A stretch of DNA of 64,000 nucleotides from Lachnoanaerobaculum sp. ICM7 (lineage in GTDB: Bacteria > Bacillota > Clostridia > Lachnospirales > Lachnospiraceae), in assembly GCF_000287675.1 (NCBI RefSeq), contig NZ_ALJL01000028.1:93501-157500 (forward strand), in the 5' to 3' direction. The position numbers and the translations under genes are program-made. The notes beneath the pieces were generated by a model, which searched no databases, was not told the origin of the DNA, and was given only the letters and a program-made list of their open reading frames with translations. Positions within the stretch are counted from its first letter, which is position 1. The number at the start of each line of letters is the position of its first letter. Shown piece after piece: positions 43,543 to 52,595 of the stretch.

Positions 43543-44675
43543 CATAATTGTAATAAGTTATAATCTGGTTTTTTCTTTACGAAGTACACAATAAAGATTC
43601 CTGTTTGACAGACGCTCATAATACTAGTAATCAAGATGACTGTGTCAGGATTCTTTGATAATAATAGACTTAGAATCAGGCCGCAAAGATATAGCACTAT
43701 TTGAAATGCATAGTAACATTTTGGAAACTTAAAATCCTCTATATTATATTTGCTGTTTGCAAGAGTAGCTCCTTGAAAAATTGCAATTCCAAAATAGAAG
43801 AATGATGCAGCAAAGAGGTGATTTACGCTTGGCAAAACGAGAAAACTCATAGATACAGTTATTACAATCAGTCCAACAATGATAGGTATGTGGCTATATA
43901 TTAGGAATGATATATTGGCATCAGTTGCCTCGTCAATAGCATGGTCGAATTCGCCAAAATAGAAGAGGAATAGCGAAGCCATAATAATAAAGAGAAGAAC
44001 TGAGTTAATTGAAAAATTTTCGGTAGTGAAGAACTGGGCAAGTCCCATAACCATCTCTCCGAAGGTTATAATAACAAGAAGCGATAGCCTTTCAATCAAA
44101 TGAGGTAGATTTGATATGAACTTTTCTCCTCTCATTTCCATAAATATTGGCATAGCAAAAGTAGATAAAAAACCTGCCAAGAAAATGGGAACACCAAACT
44201 TAAGAGGCAGAAAAGATGCTGTATAGACAGAGACTGCTCTAAGACCTGTTAACCACAATAATCCGCGTACTGTTCTTAATGATCCGCATGAAGTGCTTTT
44301 TTTCATATATTCGATCAAATACTGAACGAATAAAGTTAGGCTCAGTGTTCCTAGTGCTAAGCAGAACTTTTGGAAAGCAAGTTCCCACTCCTGTGTAATC
44401 AGATTAGAAATGAAAAGTAGGATTCCCATATTTAAGAAACTTACAAACATATTAAGAAGGGAATTCTTTCCGTGACGATTTGTAAATCCGGTTTGAATCA
44501 ACCAATTGTTGAGTAGGATAATGAGAGTTAATAAAAATGTGAGCATGGATTCAAAGGTCACCATGCCATTATCTAAATGATGTATTAATGCTGTTGCTTT
44601 AGAAATAGCGTATACAAAGACCAAGTCATAAAATAACTCAGTATATTCAACACGTTTATGTGTAATTGAAGTCAT
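43542..44675 (-). CDS. ltrA: Low temperature requirement protein A (LtrA)-like membrane protein
   Basis: 377 residues from the ATG at 44675 (AAGGAG nine bases upstream; an ATG at 44696 is also in frame). The start VEYTELFYDLVFVYAISKAT (about 9-28) is the LtrA signature (V-x-ELFxDLVFVxAI). About ten membrane segments follow, with LSLLVIITFGEMVMG (about 208-222) matching the family FGE motif. LtrA proteins are widespread and of unknown function, first linked to growth at low temperature in Listeria. The stop codon lies against the IS200 hairpin. It appears complete. Confidence 0.9.
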   Translation of the reverse strand: MTSITHKRVEYTELFYDLVFVYAISKATALIHHLDNGMVTFESMLTFLLTLIILLNNWLIQTGFTNRHGKNSLLNMFVSFLNMGILLFISNLITQEWELAFQKFCLALGTLSLTLFVQYLIEYMKKSTSCGSLRTVRGLLWLTGLRAVSVYTASFLPLKFGVPIFLAGFLSTFAMPIFMEMRGEKFISNLPHLIERLSLLVIITFGEMVMGLAQFFTTENFSINSVLLFIIMASLFLFYFGEFDHAIDEATDANISFLIYSHIPIIVGLIVITVSMSFLVLPSVNHLFAASFFYFGIAIFQGATLANSKYNIEDFKFPKCYYAFQIVLYLCGLILSLLLSKNPDTVILITSIMSVCQTGIFIVYFVKKKPDYNLLQL

Positions 44676-44958
44676 GATTTTCTCCTTAAATTTCAATATA
44701 ATCCGAACGTAATAAGTGTATTATAGTCAAAAATAAAAGTCAAGAAAAGACCTTTTTAGCATTGAATTTAATAAGTTATATGCAGAAAAAGGTGAATCAG
44801 GTAGTCGCCTTTTATTAGATAAAAAAGATATAGAGTATAAACAATTATACTTGAGTAAGAGCTACATTTATTATAGAATGATGAAAAGACGGAAATAATA
44901 CTAAAACAGGTTTTGCAGAAAGGAGAGGATCCAATATTCTATACAGGAGAATACCGGA
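44676..44958. other. Intergenic region before the amidase gene
   Basis: 283 AT-rich bases. An open stretch without a start codon (44756-44899, containing EFNKLYAEKGESGSRLL and ending in MMKRRK) looks like a relic of an unknown gene. No clear terminator or promoter is recognised. Confidence 0.35.
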
Positions 44959-45855
44959 TTGTATTTGGATATGAAAATAATAGAAAACAAAATGGTGTTT
45001 GCATTTGATGGAAATAATAAATGTGTGGCAGAGGTTGAGGATGGAGAAACTCTGGTTTTCCGTACACATGATTGCTTTGATAATCAGTTAAGTGAAGAGG
45101 GTTCATCTATCGGTAGCCTGAACTGGGATTGTATCAATCCGGCTACAGGACCGGTATATGTAAAAAATGCGGTAGCCGGAGATGTATTAAAAGTTGAAAT
45201 ATTGGATATCAAGCTTGAAAAACAAGGTGTGATGTGCGCACTCCCTGATAATGGAGTACTTGGCTCTTTGGTAAAAGAAGAGTCTGTAAAGCGTTTGAAA
45301 GTGGAAGATAATAAGGTTTACTTTAATGAAAATATTGTATTTGATGTAAATCCTATGATTGGAGTTATAGGTGTAGCACCAAAGAGTGGAGCTATAAATT
45401 GCGGAACGCCCGGAAATCATGGTGGAAATATGGACAATAAAAGGATTGCAAAAGGTGCGACTCTTTATTTCCCTGTATTTCATGACGGAGCAATATTTTC
45501 TTTAGGTGATGTACATGCAGCTATGGGAGATGGAGAAATAATGGTCAGCGGTGTAGAAATTTCAGCTGATGTTACAGTAAGACTCTCTGTAATAAAGGGT
45601 GTAAGTATTGAGACACCGATGCTTGAAAACGATGATATCTGTGGTGTAATCTATTCTCACGAAGAGATTGAAAAAGCGGTATTTCATGCAGTAAGAATTG
45701 CAAATGAGGTTATGCAAAAGAAACTTGGACTTTCATTCAATGATGCCGGTATGTTAATCAGTGCAGTTGGAGACTTGAGATTTTGTCAGGTAGTGGATCC
45801 CGAGCGTACGGTTATGATGTGCATACCTAAAACTATATTGAGTGAATTGTTTTAG
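44959..45855 (+). CDS. Acetamidase/formamidase family protein
   Basis: 298 residues of the FmdA_AmdA family, which releases ammonia from formamide or acetamide. FRTHDCFDNQ (about 34-43), the GPVYVKNAVAGDVLKVEI segment, GCGTPGNHGGNMDNK-like NCGTPGNHGGNMD (about 154-166) with metal-binding His/Asp, and SLGDVHAAMGDGEIMVSG (about 189-206) are conserved. TTG 44959 has AGGAGAA nine bases before it; ATG 44971 is an alternative without a site at normal spacing. Substrate not certain. Confidence 0.85.
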   Translation: MYLDMKIIENKMVFAFDGNNKCVAEVEDGETLVFRTHDCFDNQLSEEGSSIGSLNWDCINPATGPVYVKNAVAGDVLKVEILDIKLEKQGVMCALPDNGVLGSLVKEESVKRLKVEDNKVYFNENIVFDVNPMIGVIGVAPKSGAINCGTPGNHGGNMDNKRIAKGATLYFPVFHDGAIFSLGDVHAAMGDGEIMVSGVEISADVTVRLSVIKGVSIETPMLENDDICGVIYSHEEIEKAVFHAVRIANEVMQKKLGLSFNDAGMLISAVGDLRFCQVVDPERTVMMCIPKTILSELF

Positions 45856-45891
45856 ATAAAAGTATAATTAAATATTGATACATTAATATTA

Positions 45892-45922
45892 GCCGGAGGA
45901 TGAAAAATTCTCCGGTTTTTTA
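45892..45922 (+). terminator. Terminator after the amidase gene
   Basis: GCCGGAGGATGAAAAATTCTCCGGTTTTTTA: stem CCGGAG/CTCCGG and a T6 tract. Confidence 0.85.
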
Positions 45923-46025
45923 CAGTTTAATTATCAATACATTGACTATATACCGATTACTTTTATAATAGAATCATATGATAAATTACTACAGAGTATA
46001 CTAAGAAAGAATAAATGGAGAAAGT

Positions 46026-47174
46026 ATGGATAAGGGGAATATATTGGTAATAGGTGACTCGGGGGTCGGCAAATCAACCTTGATTAATGCTGTTTTAGGA
46101 GAAGAAATTGCCGAATCCGGTTTTGGAGATAAGGGTACTACAAAGGAACTGAAAGTATATGAAAGTGATGTACTGGATTTTCATATTATAGACACTGTAG
46201 GTTTTGAACCTTCATTTTTTAAAAGAATGGGGGCTATAAATGCTGTAAAAAAGTGGTCAAAAAATGCCATTAAAGAGGGAAAAGAGAACTCGGATATAAA
46301 TGTTATATGGTTTTGTGTTGAAGGCACTTCGAGTAAATTATTTCCGGAGGCAATAAAAAGTCTTTCTAAAGCGACATCTATTTATCCATCTGTTCCAATA
46401 ATAGTTGTAATTACAAAATCATATTCAAAGCCTGAGCGTGAAAGAAATATACAGATGGTTAAAGAGGTATTTGAAAAGCAAAAGAATACTAAAAATCTAA
46501 AGGGCATTATTCCTGTAGTTGCAATGATATATGAAATAGATGAAGAACAATTTGTGGCGCAGGAAGGTATAACTGAGCTTATAGATATGACCTATGAGCT
46601 GATACCTGAGGGTATGCAAGCTGCAAGAAAAGATATTGAAGCGTTTAAATTAAACAGAAAAAGGTCATTTGCACAAACAGCCATTGCGACTTTTACTTTA
46701 AGTGCTGTGGCAATAGCGGCAATACCTATTCCGCTTTCCGATGCGGTCTTGTTAACACCTTTGGAAAGCGGTGAAATAAATGCTATAGCAAAGATATATG
46801 GTATTAAGAACGACAAGAATTCTAAAAGATTCATAGCTTCTTTGGTGGAAGCGGGAACTGTAGGTGTGGCTGCAAAGGCGGCCATAAATGCGCTAAAAGC
46901 AATTCCGGCGATTAATCTGGCAGCCTCTGTAATAAATGCAGCTGTTGCAGGTGCTATAGTCATTGGGATAGGAGAAGTATGTGTCTACATATATGAGCAA
47001 ATTTACCTTGGAAACAAGTCTTTGGACGATGTGGATTGGCTTAACAAAGTAATTGAATCCAAGCTGAATAAACAAATAATTGAAAAGATAAATATGATAG
47101 TCACAGATAAGGACTTTAGAAAAGGCAATATAACTAATTTAAAGAAGCTGTTTGCAAAATTATTATCAAAATAA
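46026..47174 (+). CDS. Era/YcjF-type GTPase with DUF697 membrane domain
   Basis: 382 residues. N-terminal TRAFAC GTPase: P-loop GDSGVGKSTLI (9-19), Thr of switch I in DKGTTKE (about 39), DTVGFEP (about 58), and VITKSYS (about 138) in place of the usual NKxD G4 motif, so guanine recognition is non-canonical. The C-terminal half (about 220-330) is a DUF697 domain with alternating small-residue hydrophobic helices that may insert into or bind membrane. First gene of a three-gene unit with a hypothetical protein and a DUF2185 protein. GGAGAAA precedes the ATG. Confidence 0.85.
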   Translation: MDKGNILVIGDSGVGKSTLINAVLGEEIAESGFGDKGTTKELKVYESDVLDFHIIDTVGFEPSFFKRMGAINAVKKWSKNAIKEGKENSDINVIWFCVEGTSSKLFPEAIKSLSKATSIYPSVPIIVVITKSYSKPERERNIQMVKEVFEKQKNTKNLKGIIPVVAMIYEIDEEQFVAQEGITELIDMTYELIPEGMQAARKDIEAFKLNRKRSFAQTAIATFTLSAVAIAAIPIPLSDAVLLTPLESGEINAIAKIYGIKNDKNSKRFIASLVEAGTVGVAAKAAINALKAIPAINLAASVINAAVAGAIVIGIGEVCVYIYEQIYLGNKSLDDVDWLNKVIESKLNKQIIEKINMIVTDKDFRKGNITNLKKLFAKLLSK

Positions 47175-47182
47175 GGAGTCTT

Positions 47183-47989
47183 ATGGCAATAGACGGAGTT
47201 AAAATTATAGACAGTGATGATGCTTATGATATTTATAATGATATCGTGGAGAGATATAAGGACGGTATAGATGTAGAGTTGATTAAGAAAGATTGGTTGA
47301 ATGAAGAGAGCAATTTTTGTACCGATGAGCTTTATACGGAAATATATTGGACTGCTCTTGCCTATGCGCTTTGGAATATAGGACATTTGGATGAAGATAT
47401 AAAAAATAAAGCTATGGAAATTATATCAAAAGGTGCAAGCAAACTATGGAACGAGATAGACGAAAGGGCGGTAAAAGCGAGACAGAAAGCTTTAAATAAA
47501 TTAGCTCTTCAAATTCAAAGTGAAAATCCAAGACCTATTAAAAAGCCCAAGCCACAAAAAAGAAGAGAACCGTATTTTGAACTTGGAGATGTTATCTCGA
47601 TAAAGTTTGAGGATAAATATGGTATATGTTTTGTCTCGGATTTGGAGGTTAGACCGAGAAAGATAGAATATCATATAGCCTGTGCAAGAACATTACAGGA
47701 TTTTGAGCCTACCATAGATGATTTTGTAAACAGCAGTATTGCGTATAAGAAGATGAATACCGAGTTTGTGCTTGAGACAGACTGCTGGTTTAACCATAAG
47801 GATCTAGGTGAACTACTGCCATATTTAAAAAAGATAGGAAGAATAAAACTAAAACCTTACAGTTTGGGTGTGCTCTCACCTGCCGACTCACTTGAGAATT
47901 TTTATGATGATATTACAAACAAGTCGGAACTATGGCCTTTTAAAACAATTGAGATAAGCGAAATAATAGAAGAAATTTTAGAAAATTAA
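47183..47989 (+). CDS. Hypothetical protein in the GTPase/DUF2185 unit
   Basis: 268 residues, soluble. An N-terminal helical part (1-115) is followed by a basic Pro/Lys linker (IKKPKPQKRREP, about 116-127) and a beta-rich domain starting YFELGDVISIKFEDKYGICFV (about 129-149), whose opening resembles Imm26-type proteins. This resemblance is weak and from memory. AAGGAGT precedes the ATG, eight bases after the GTPase stop, so it is cotranscribed. Confidence 0.6.
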   Translation: MAIDGVKIIDSDDAYDIYNDIVERYKDGIDVELIKKDWLNEESNFCTDELYTEIYWTALAYALWNIGHLDEDIKNKAMEIISKGASKLWNEIDERAVKARQKALNKLALQIQSENPRPIKKPKPQKRREPYFELGDVISIKFEDKYGICFVSDLEVRPRKIEYHIACARTLQDFEPTIDDFVNSSIAYKKMNTEFVLETDCWFNHKDLGELLPYLKKIGRIKLKPYSLGVLSPADSLENFYDDITNKSELWPFKTIEISEIIEEILEN

Positions 47990-48006
47990 TAGGGGAGTAA
48001 TTTATA

Positions 48007-48540
48007 ATGAATAAAAAATGTTGTATAAAACCTGAAGATTTAAAAGATCTTTTTCACACAGACGGTCCTGAGGGTTGTATAGCTTCCGACAGAATAATGG
48101 TAGAAGGCAGAAAAGTCGGATATATGTACAGAGAGCATGCCGACCGCAAAGAAGACAGCGGATGGAGATTCACTGCAGGAGATGAGGATGAAGAGTATAT
48201 GTCAAATGCTGAAAATGCCGGAGTATATACTTTAAATGCAGTAGCTAATATTGATATGGATATCATTCCTTTTTTAAATTCACCTGTAGGAAGCAGTTTT
48301 TTTAGAGATGAAAACGGGAAACTTGTAAAGGATGATTTTAATATAATTGCCAGACAGGAGATAGACGAAATTTTATATGAGTATAAGATTGAAAACTCAG
48401 AGGATTATGAGAATAGGGATCCGGAGGAATTGGCAGAGATATATGAAAATATTAAGACAGTTCAGGAAAATCATGATTTGTCTGATGATGATGTAGAGGA
48501 ATTATTAAAAAGTATTTTCTCAGACTATGATGAATCATAA
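48007..48540 (+). CDS. DUF2185 domain protein (immunity-like)
   Basis: 177 residues. IASDRIMVEGRKVGYMYREHADRKEDSGWRFTAGDEDEEYMSNAENAGVYTLNAVANIDMDIIPFL (about 22-87) matches DUF2185, a family found among bacterial immunity-type proteins and in stand-alone genes. The acidic C-terminal 55 residues are helical (LAEIYENIKTVQENHDLSDDDVEELL). It is the last gene of the three-gene unit, which ends in a strong terminator. Confidence 0.75.
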   Translation: MNKKCCIKPEDLKDLFHTDGPEGCIASDRIMVEGRKVGYMYREHADRKEDSGWRFTAGDEDEEYMSNAENAGVYTLNAVANIDMDIIPFLNSPVGSSFFRDENGKLVKDDFNIIARQEIDEILYEYKIENSEDYENRDPEELAEIYENIKTVQENHDLSDDDVEELLKSIFSDYDES

Positions 48541-48552
48541 TAAATCGTAAAC

Positions 48553-48587
48553 AAAAAGGCAGCGTACATTTGATACGCTGCCTTTTT
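48553..48587. terminator. Bidirectional terminator after DUF2185 and ldt
   Basis: AAAAAGGCAGCGTA pairs with TACGCTGCCTTTTT across a short loop, with A and T tracts on both sides. Confidence 0.95.
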
Positions 48588-48592
48588 AAGTA

Positions 48593-49288
48593 TTAATAGC
48601 TTGTAAGCTTATCTACATTTTCAATTATAACAATCTTTGTATCGGCATCTACGCTGTTTACAAGCTTTTTCATGTACTCCTCAGGAATTCTTACACAACC
48701 GGCTGATGAAGTATCGTTGTCGGTTTTTGTACAATGAATAAAGATTGCTGAGCCCTTACCGGGTATGGCTTCTGTATTATAGTTAAGTGCCAATGCATAG
48801 TTATAGAAAGGATGAGCCGCTTTTAAATCTTCAGCTGAATTCCAGTCTTTTTTTACATTTGATGCATTTACCCATTTATTGTAGTATGCACTGTTTGAAT
48901 CATCTACCCAGTAATCGTCGTCACCGATTTTACGATATTCCAAGATGCTTCCCGGATTATCCTTAAGTCCGAAGGCAAACATAGCACTGAATACTCCCTC
49001 AGGTGTTTTTCTGTCACCTTCAGCTTTTTGAAGAGAAATGCCGTTTGTACCTGCAATACCGTTTACATACCAGTTCTTTTTCCATGTGCCGTCAGCCGAC
49101 TTTGTATAGTCATTTACCGTAACCTTGTTTTTATTGTTTTTATGTCCGACAATAAGCACAATATGACTTGCAGATTTTGAAATCGCCAGTTTCTCTACAG
49201 GTAGGGCTGCATGAGAGTTTATAGTTGTACTTGCCAGCAGTGTTGAGAGAACCATAAAAGTTGCACATATTTTTTTAATCAATTTCAT
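48593..49288 (-). CDS. L,D-transpeptidase (YkuD) family exported protein
   Basis: 231 residues from ATG 49288; upstream in-frame codons lack a signal. A signal peptide MKLIKKICATFMVLSTLLASTTINSHA directs export. The catalytic site HCTKTDNDTSSAGCVRI (about 193-209) is the L,D-transpeptidase HxxGT...SxGCxR(M/I) motif in a slightly altered form (HCTK in place of HGT), catalytic Cys in AGC. Substrate loop DRKTPEGVF (about 88-96) is conserved. It cross-links or trims peptidoglycan peptides outside the membrane. Monocistronic. Confidence 0.9.
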   Translation of the reverse strand: MKLIKKICATFMVLSTLLASTTINSHAALPVEKLAISKSASHIVLIVGHKNNKNKVTVNDYTKSADGTWKKNWYVNGIAGTNGISLQKAEGDRKTPEGVFSAMFAFGLKDNPGSILEYRKIGDDDYWVDDSNSAYYNKWVNASNVKKDWNSAEDLKAAHPFYNYALALNYNTEAIPGKGSAIFIHCTKTDNDTSSAGCVRIPEEYMKKLVNSVDADTKIVIIENVDKLTSY

Positions 49289-49490
49289 ATATAATTCCAT
49301 TCCGTATTGGAGATGTAAATACATCTCATTATTTAAAATTTTCTATAAACAAGATTTTATACTGATAAATATGTTTTAGTCAATGAAAAAAATATTAAAA
49401 AAATAGTCCTTATTTTTTTACATAAAAACAGGTGACATATAACAGTGTAATGTGGTAACATACTAAAGTATACACAAAGAGAGGTAGCAT

Positions 49491-50906
49491 ATGTTGAGTA
49501 CGATAACAAAAATTTTGAGCACGGTGGATGACTTTGTTTGGGGATTACCACTGATTATTTTGATTTTGGCAACGGGATTATTTTTGACTGTAAGACTAAG
49601 GGGACTTCAGATAAAGAGGTTACCTCTCGCAATCAAGTATATGTTTTCATCGGATGAGGAAGACGGAAGCGGAGAGGTATCAAGCTTTGCGGCACTTTGC
49701 ACAGCTCTCTCGGCCACAATCGGAACAGGAAATATTGTAGGAGTGGCTACGGCCATAGTTTCCGGAGGACCCGGGGCACTGTTTTGGATGTGGATGGCAG
49801 CCATAGTAGGAACCGCAACAAAGTATGCTGAATGTCTTCTGGCTGTAAAGTACAGAGTCGTTGAAAAAGACGGACATGTTATCGGAGGACCTTTTTATTA
49901 TATTGAAAACGGAATGGGCAAGCAGTTTGGATGGCTGGCAAAAATATTTGCAATATTCGGTATAATGGTAGGGCTCTTCGGAATAGGAACTTTTACACAG
50001 ATAAACGGTATTACAAGTGCAATAGGAAACTTCTTTGATAAAGAAAGTGTTCATTATGTAAATCTGTTTGGAAGAGATTATTCTCTTACTATTATTATAT
50101 CAGGAATTATACTGACCGTTTTTGTGGCATCGGTTTTAATAGGAGGATTAAAGAGGATTTCAAATGTGGCGCAGATTATAGTACCCTTTATGGCAATTAT
50201 TTATGTCGCTGTAGTTATGATTATTCTTATACTTAATCCGGGAAAGATACCGGCTGCACTTATTGAGATAGTACAAGGTGCATTTGGATTAAGAGCTTTT
50301 GGCGGTGGTATGTTTGGTGCTATGATAGTAGCCATGCAAAAGGGAATTGCCAGAGGAATATTTTCAAATGAGGCAGGACTTGGAAGCGCGCCGATAGCGG
50401 CTGCTGCGGCTCAGTCTAAGGAAGAAGTTCGTCAGGGACTTATCTCCATGCTTGGAACTTTTATAGACACTATTATTATCTGTACAATGACAGGACTTTC
50501 AATAGTAATCACAGGTGCATGGGATATGGGTCTTGAAGGTGTAGCTGTTACAACAAAGGCTTTTCAAATAGGATTGCCTTTCCCGGACAGTGTGGCTGCA
50601 TTTATATTGATGGTATGTCTGGTGTTCTTCGCTTTTACAACTATTCTCGGCTGGGATTATTATTCTGAAAAATGCCTTGAGTACATAATAGGAAATAAGC
50701 CGAAGGCTATAACAGTTTACAGATGGATTTATATTGCATGTATCTTTATAGGTCCTTATATGACGGTTAAAGCGGTATGGACTATTGCGGATATCTGTAA
50801 CGGACTTATGGCAATACCTAATCTGATAGCTTTGATAGCATTAAATGGAGTGGTGGTAAGAGAGACAAATTCATTTTTTGAAAGAGGCGTTCATAATAAA
50901 ATATAA
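49491..50906 (+). CDS. Sodium:alanine/glycine symporter (AGCS family)
   Basis: 471-residue Na+-coupled amino-acid symporter with about 11 membrane segments. FAALCTALSATIGTGNIVGVATAI (about 64-87), GPGALFWMWMAAIVG and ARGIFSNEAGLGSAPIAAAAAQ (about 283-304) are AGCS signatures. It likely takes up alanine or glycine. GAGAGG precedes the ATG. It stands alone and ends at a long hairpin terminator shared with the convergent RIC gene. Confidence 0.94.
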   Translation: MLSTITKILSTVDDFVWGLPLIILILATGLFLTVRLRGLQIKRLPLAIKYMFSSDEEDGSGEVSSFAALCTALSATIGTGNIVGVATAIVSGGPGALFWMWMAAIVGTATKYAECLLAVKYRVVEKDGHVIGGPFYYIENGMGKQFGWLAKIFAIFGIMVGLFGIGTFTQINGITSAIGNFFDKESVHYVNLFGRDYSLTIIISGIILTVFVASVLIGGLKRISNVAQIIVPFMAIIYVAVVMIILILNPGKIPAALIEIVQGAFGLRAFGGGMFGAMIVAMQKGIARGIFSNEAGLGSAPIAAAAAQSKEEVRQGLISMLGTFIDTIIICTMTGLSIVITGAWDMGLEGVAVTTKAFQIGLPFPDSVAAFILMVCLVFFAFTTILGWDYYSEKCLEYIIGNKPKAITVYRWIYIACIFIGPYMTVKAVWTIADICNGLMAIPNLIALIALNGVVVRETNSFFERGVHNKI

Positions 50907-50910
50907 AGTA

Positions 50911-50960
50911 AAAAAGGTCTTAGACTCACAGATGTATAACTGTAAATCTAAGACCTTTTG
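50911..50960. terminator. Bidirectional terminator between AGCS and RIC genes
   Basis: AAAAGGTCTTAGA and TCTAAGACCTTTT pair around an inner CAG/CTG stem. Confidence 0.9.
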
Positions 50961-50967
50961 TTAATTA

Positions 50968-51663
50968 TTATTGTTCTGCATATTCAGGGAATGTAATACT
51001 GTTTTCCTTGAAAACATGAACAAAAATATCCTCAACGAAATCCTTCATAAGTTTAAACGTATTGGCATATGTGACACAAGTATCAGCCGGTACTTGAAAG
51101 TTATTTGTAAGCTGTTGCATTTCCTTAATCATGTCGCCTACATCTACATGTTCACCTTCAAGTTCACTTATTAATTCAAGAGTTTCTTTGTCAGGGTGAT
51201 GATTTGAACGCATCAGCGGGAATATGAGCCTCTCTTCTTTTGCAAAATGCTCTTCAAGTTCTGCTTTCATTCTTGCAAATAAGTTGTGAATCTTTGTAAG
51301 TTCCGCACCATGATGCTGATAATGTACTATCAAAATCTTGTTTAAAAGCTTTTCGATTTGCTCCATCATCTCACGCTCTGTAACATGATGAGTTGCCTCA
51401 AGATTATCAAGCATCTCATTAACGCTTAGTTTTTCAAAATCATCTATGGATTCCACACTTTCTTTGTTTTGTGAAACAGGCTGCGAAGCTATATTGTTAA
51501 GTTCATTTATAAGTGAAGTAAGGTCAATACTCCCGTCTGTGAAAGACTCATCAAGTGGCATATGACCACCACAGCAGTAGTCAAGGTGTAAGTTGTTAAG
51601 ATAAGGAATTGTTTGAGGATATTGTTTAACAATATCGGCAAGTGACATTTTAGCTGTAATCAT
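50968..51663 (-). CDS. Iron-sulfur cluster repair di-iron protein (RIC/ScdA-like)
   Basis: 231 residues. N-terminal DUF542/ScdA_N domain with YCCGG (about 29-33), a Cys pair needed in the family, then a hemerythrin domain with metal ligand His residues in HHVTEREMMEQ (about 90), VHYQHHGAEL (about 112), HFAKEERLIFPLM (about 137) and EHVDVGDMI (about 164). RIC proteins restore iron-sulfur clusters damaged by nitric oxide or oxidants. AAGGAGGTATACT precedes the ATG. A DUF438/hemerythrin protein lies six kilobases away. Confidence 0.92.
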   Translation of the reverse strand: MITAKMSLADIVKQYPQTIPYLNNLHLDYCCGGHMPLDESFTDGSIDLTSLINELNNIASQPVSQNKESVESIDDFEKLSVNEMLDNLEATHHVTEREMMEQIEKLLNKILIVHYQHHGAELTKIHNLFARMKAELEEHFAKEERLIFPLMRSNHHPDKETLELISELEGEHVDVGDMIKEMQQLTNNFQVPADTCVTYANTFKLMKDFVEDIFVHVFKENSITFPEYAEQ

Positions 51664-51934
51664 AGTATACCTCCTTAAAGTGAGTGAATTATCATAAACA
51701 AATTCACTGTCAGTTTTATAGATAAAGATGAACTTACATCAATATCTATAAAAAGAGTATACACTTATAAAATATAGGAATCTGTAACAAATGAGACAAA
51801 ACAAAATATTATAAGAATATAATTATAGTTTTGAATTTAAAAGATACAAAAAACAGATGAAATGGTAGGGTTTAAAATCAGCTTGAAAGAAGTATGTATT
51901 TGTTGTATACTTTTTTTGTTATAATTATATATCG
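51664..51934. other. AT-rich region between RIC gene and tRNA-Arg
   Basis: About 270 bases; contains the likely divergent promoter of the RIC gene and tRNA upstream sequence (TTGTATACT...TATAATT near 51903-51927 is a possible tRNA promoter). Nothing else seen. Confidence 0.4.
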
Positions 51935-52006
51935 GTTCTCTTAGTTAAATGGATATAACGATAGCCTCCTAAGCTGTAATTGTGGGTTCGATTCCCGCAG
52001 GGAACA
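51935..52006 (+). tRNA. tRNA-Arg (anticodon CCT)
   Basis: Cloverleaf assigned by eye: acceptor GTTCTCT pairs perfectly (one wobble) with AGGGAAC; D stem GTTA/TAAC; anticodon stem ATAGC/GCTGT with loop CTCCTAA, anticodon CCT, reading AGG; T arm GTGGG-TTCGATT-CCCGC; discriminator A. CCA is not encoded. A degraded copy lies 1.9 kb downstream. Confidence 0.95.
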
Positions 52007-52017
52007 TCCATTTTAAG

Positions 52018-52050
52018 CGGTAATGACGATAAGGTTATTACCGTTTTTTC
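52018..52050 (+). terminator. Terminator after tRNA-Arg
   Basis: CGGTAAT...ATTACCG hairpin followed by TTTTTT. A near copy follows the pseudo-tRNA at 53874. Confidence 0.85.
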
Positions 52051-52224
52051 ATGCAAAAACTTATATTTATAATTTAGCACTTCGGCTGGCACCTGGAATG
52101 ACAGCCAGATGTCCCTCAAGGTGTCCACCAAGAGAAGGTATTTTGATACAGTTATGATGAATAGTTTCAACTTTGCAACAGGTTGTTGCAAAGTTAGCGG
52201 TAAAAGAATTGATATTTCATTAAA

Positions 52225-52253
52225 TTGACGCTCAATTTGCTCTGTGCTAGAAT
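52225..52253 (+). promoter_or_regulatory. Promoter of the immunity-like gene pair
   Basis: TTGACG (52225-52230), 17 bases, TAGAAT (52248-52253), about 45 bases before the gene start. Confidence 0.75.
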
Positions 52254-52298
52254 AACATTAACAGATTCATCAGCAAAGTAATACACTGTGAGCTTGTT

Positions 52299-52595
52299 AT
52301 GGATAAGAGTTATGAAGCTATTAATGAATTTTTAAATAATCCACAGAATACAGATGATTTTTATGAAAATGATACAGTCATTGCAATTGATTGGAGAGAG
52401 GATGATGAGGATATTGTAAAATATTTTAATCAGGCGATAGGAAATAAGATTGCTATTAAAATGGAAAACAATGATAAGCCTTATGGTGATGATATTATTT
52501 TAACCTATAAAGACAAAATCGTAAAAATCCCTATGATAGGCAATGAAAATTATAAAATCAAAAATATACTTATAAAAACAAGGAGATTGAGATGA
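52299..52595 (+). CDS. Hypothetical acidic protein, first of an immunity-like pair
   Basis: 98 residues, acidic: MDKSYEAINEFLNNPQN, VIAIDWREDDEDIVKYFNQAI and GNKIAIKMENNDKPYGDDIILTYKDK. The compact alpha/beta build is like small polymorphic-toxin immunity proteins, but I do not recognise a family. The stop overlaps the next start by four bases (ATGA), showing a coupled operon. No ribosome binding site stronger than GTGAG is seen before the ATG. It lies between tRNA-Arg and its decayed copy. Confidence 0.65.
   Translation: MDKSYEAINEFLNNPQNTDDFYENDTVIAIDWREDDEDIVKYFNQAIGNKIAIKMENNDKPYGDDIILTYKDKIVKIPMIGNENYKIKNILIKTRRLR

Noticed and set aside
44756..44899. Open stretch before the amidase gene as a real gene
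   Set aside because: No usable start codon until two Met codons close to its end; listed only as a possible relic.
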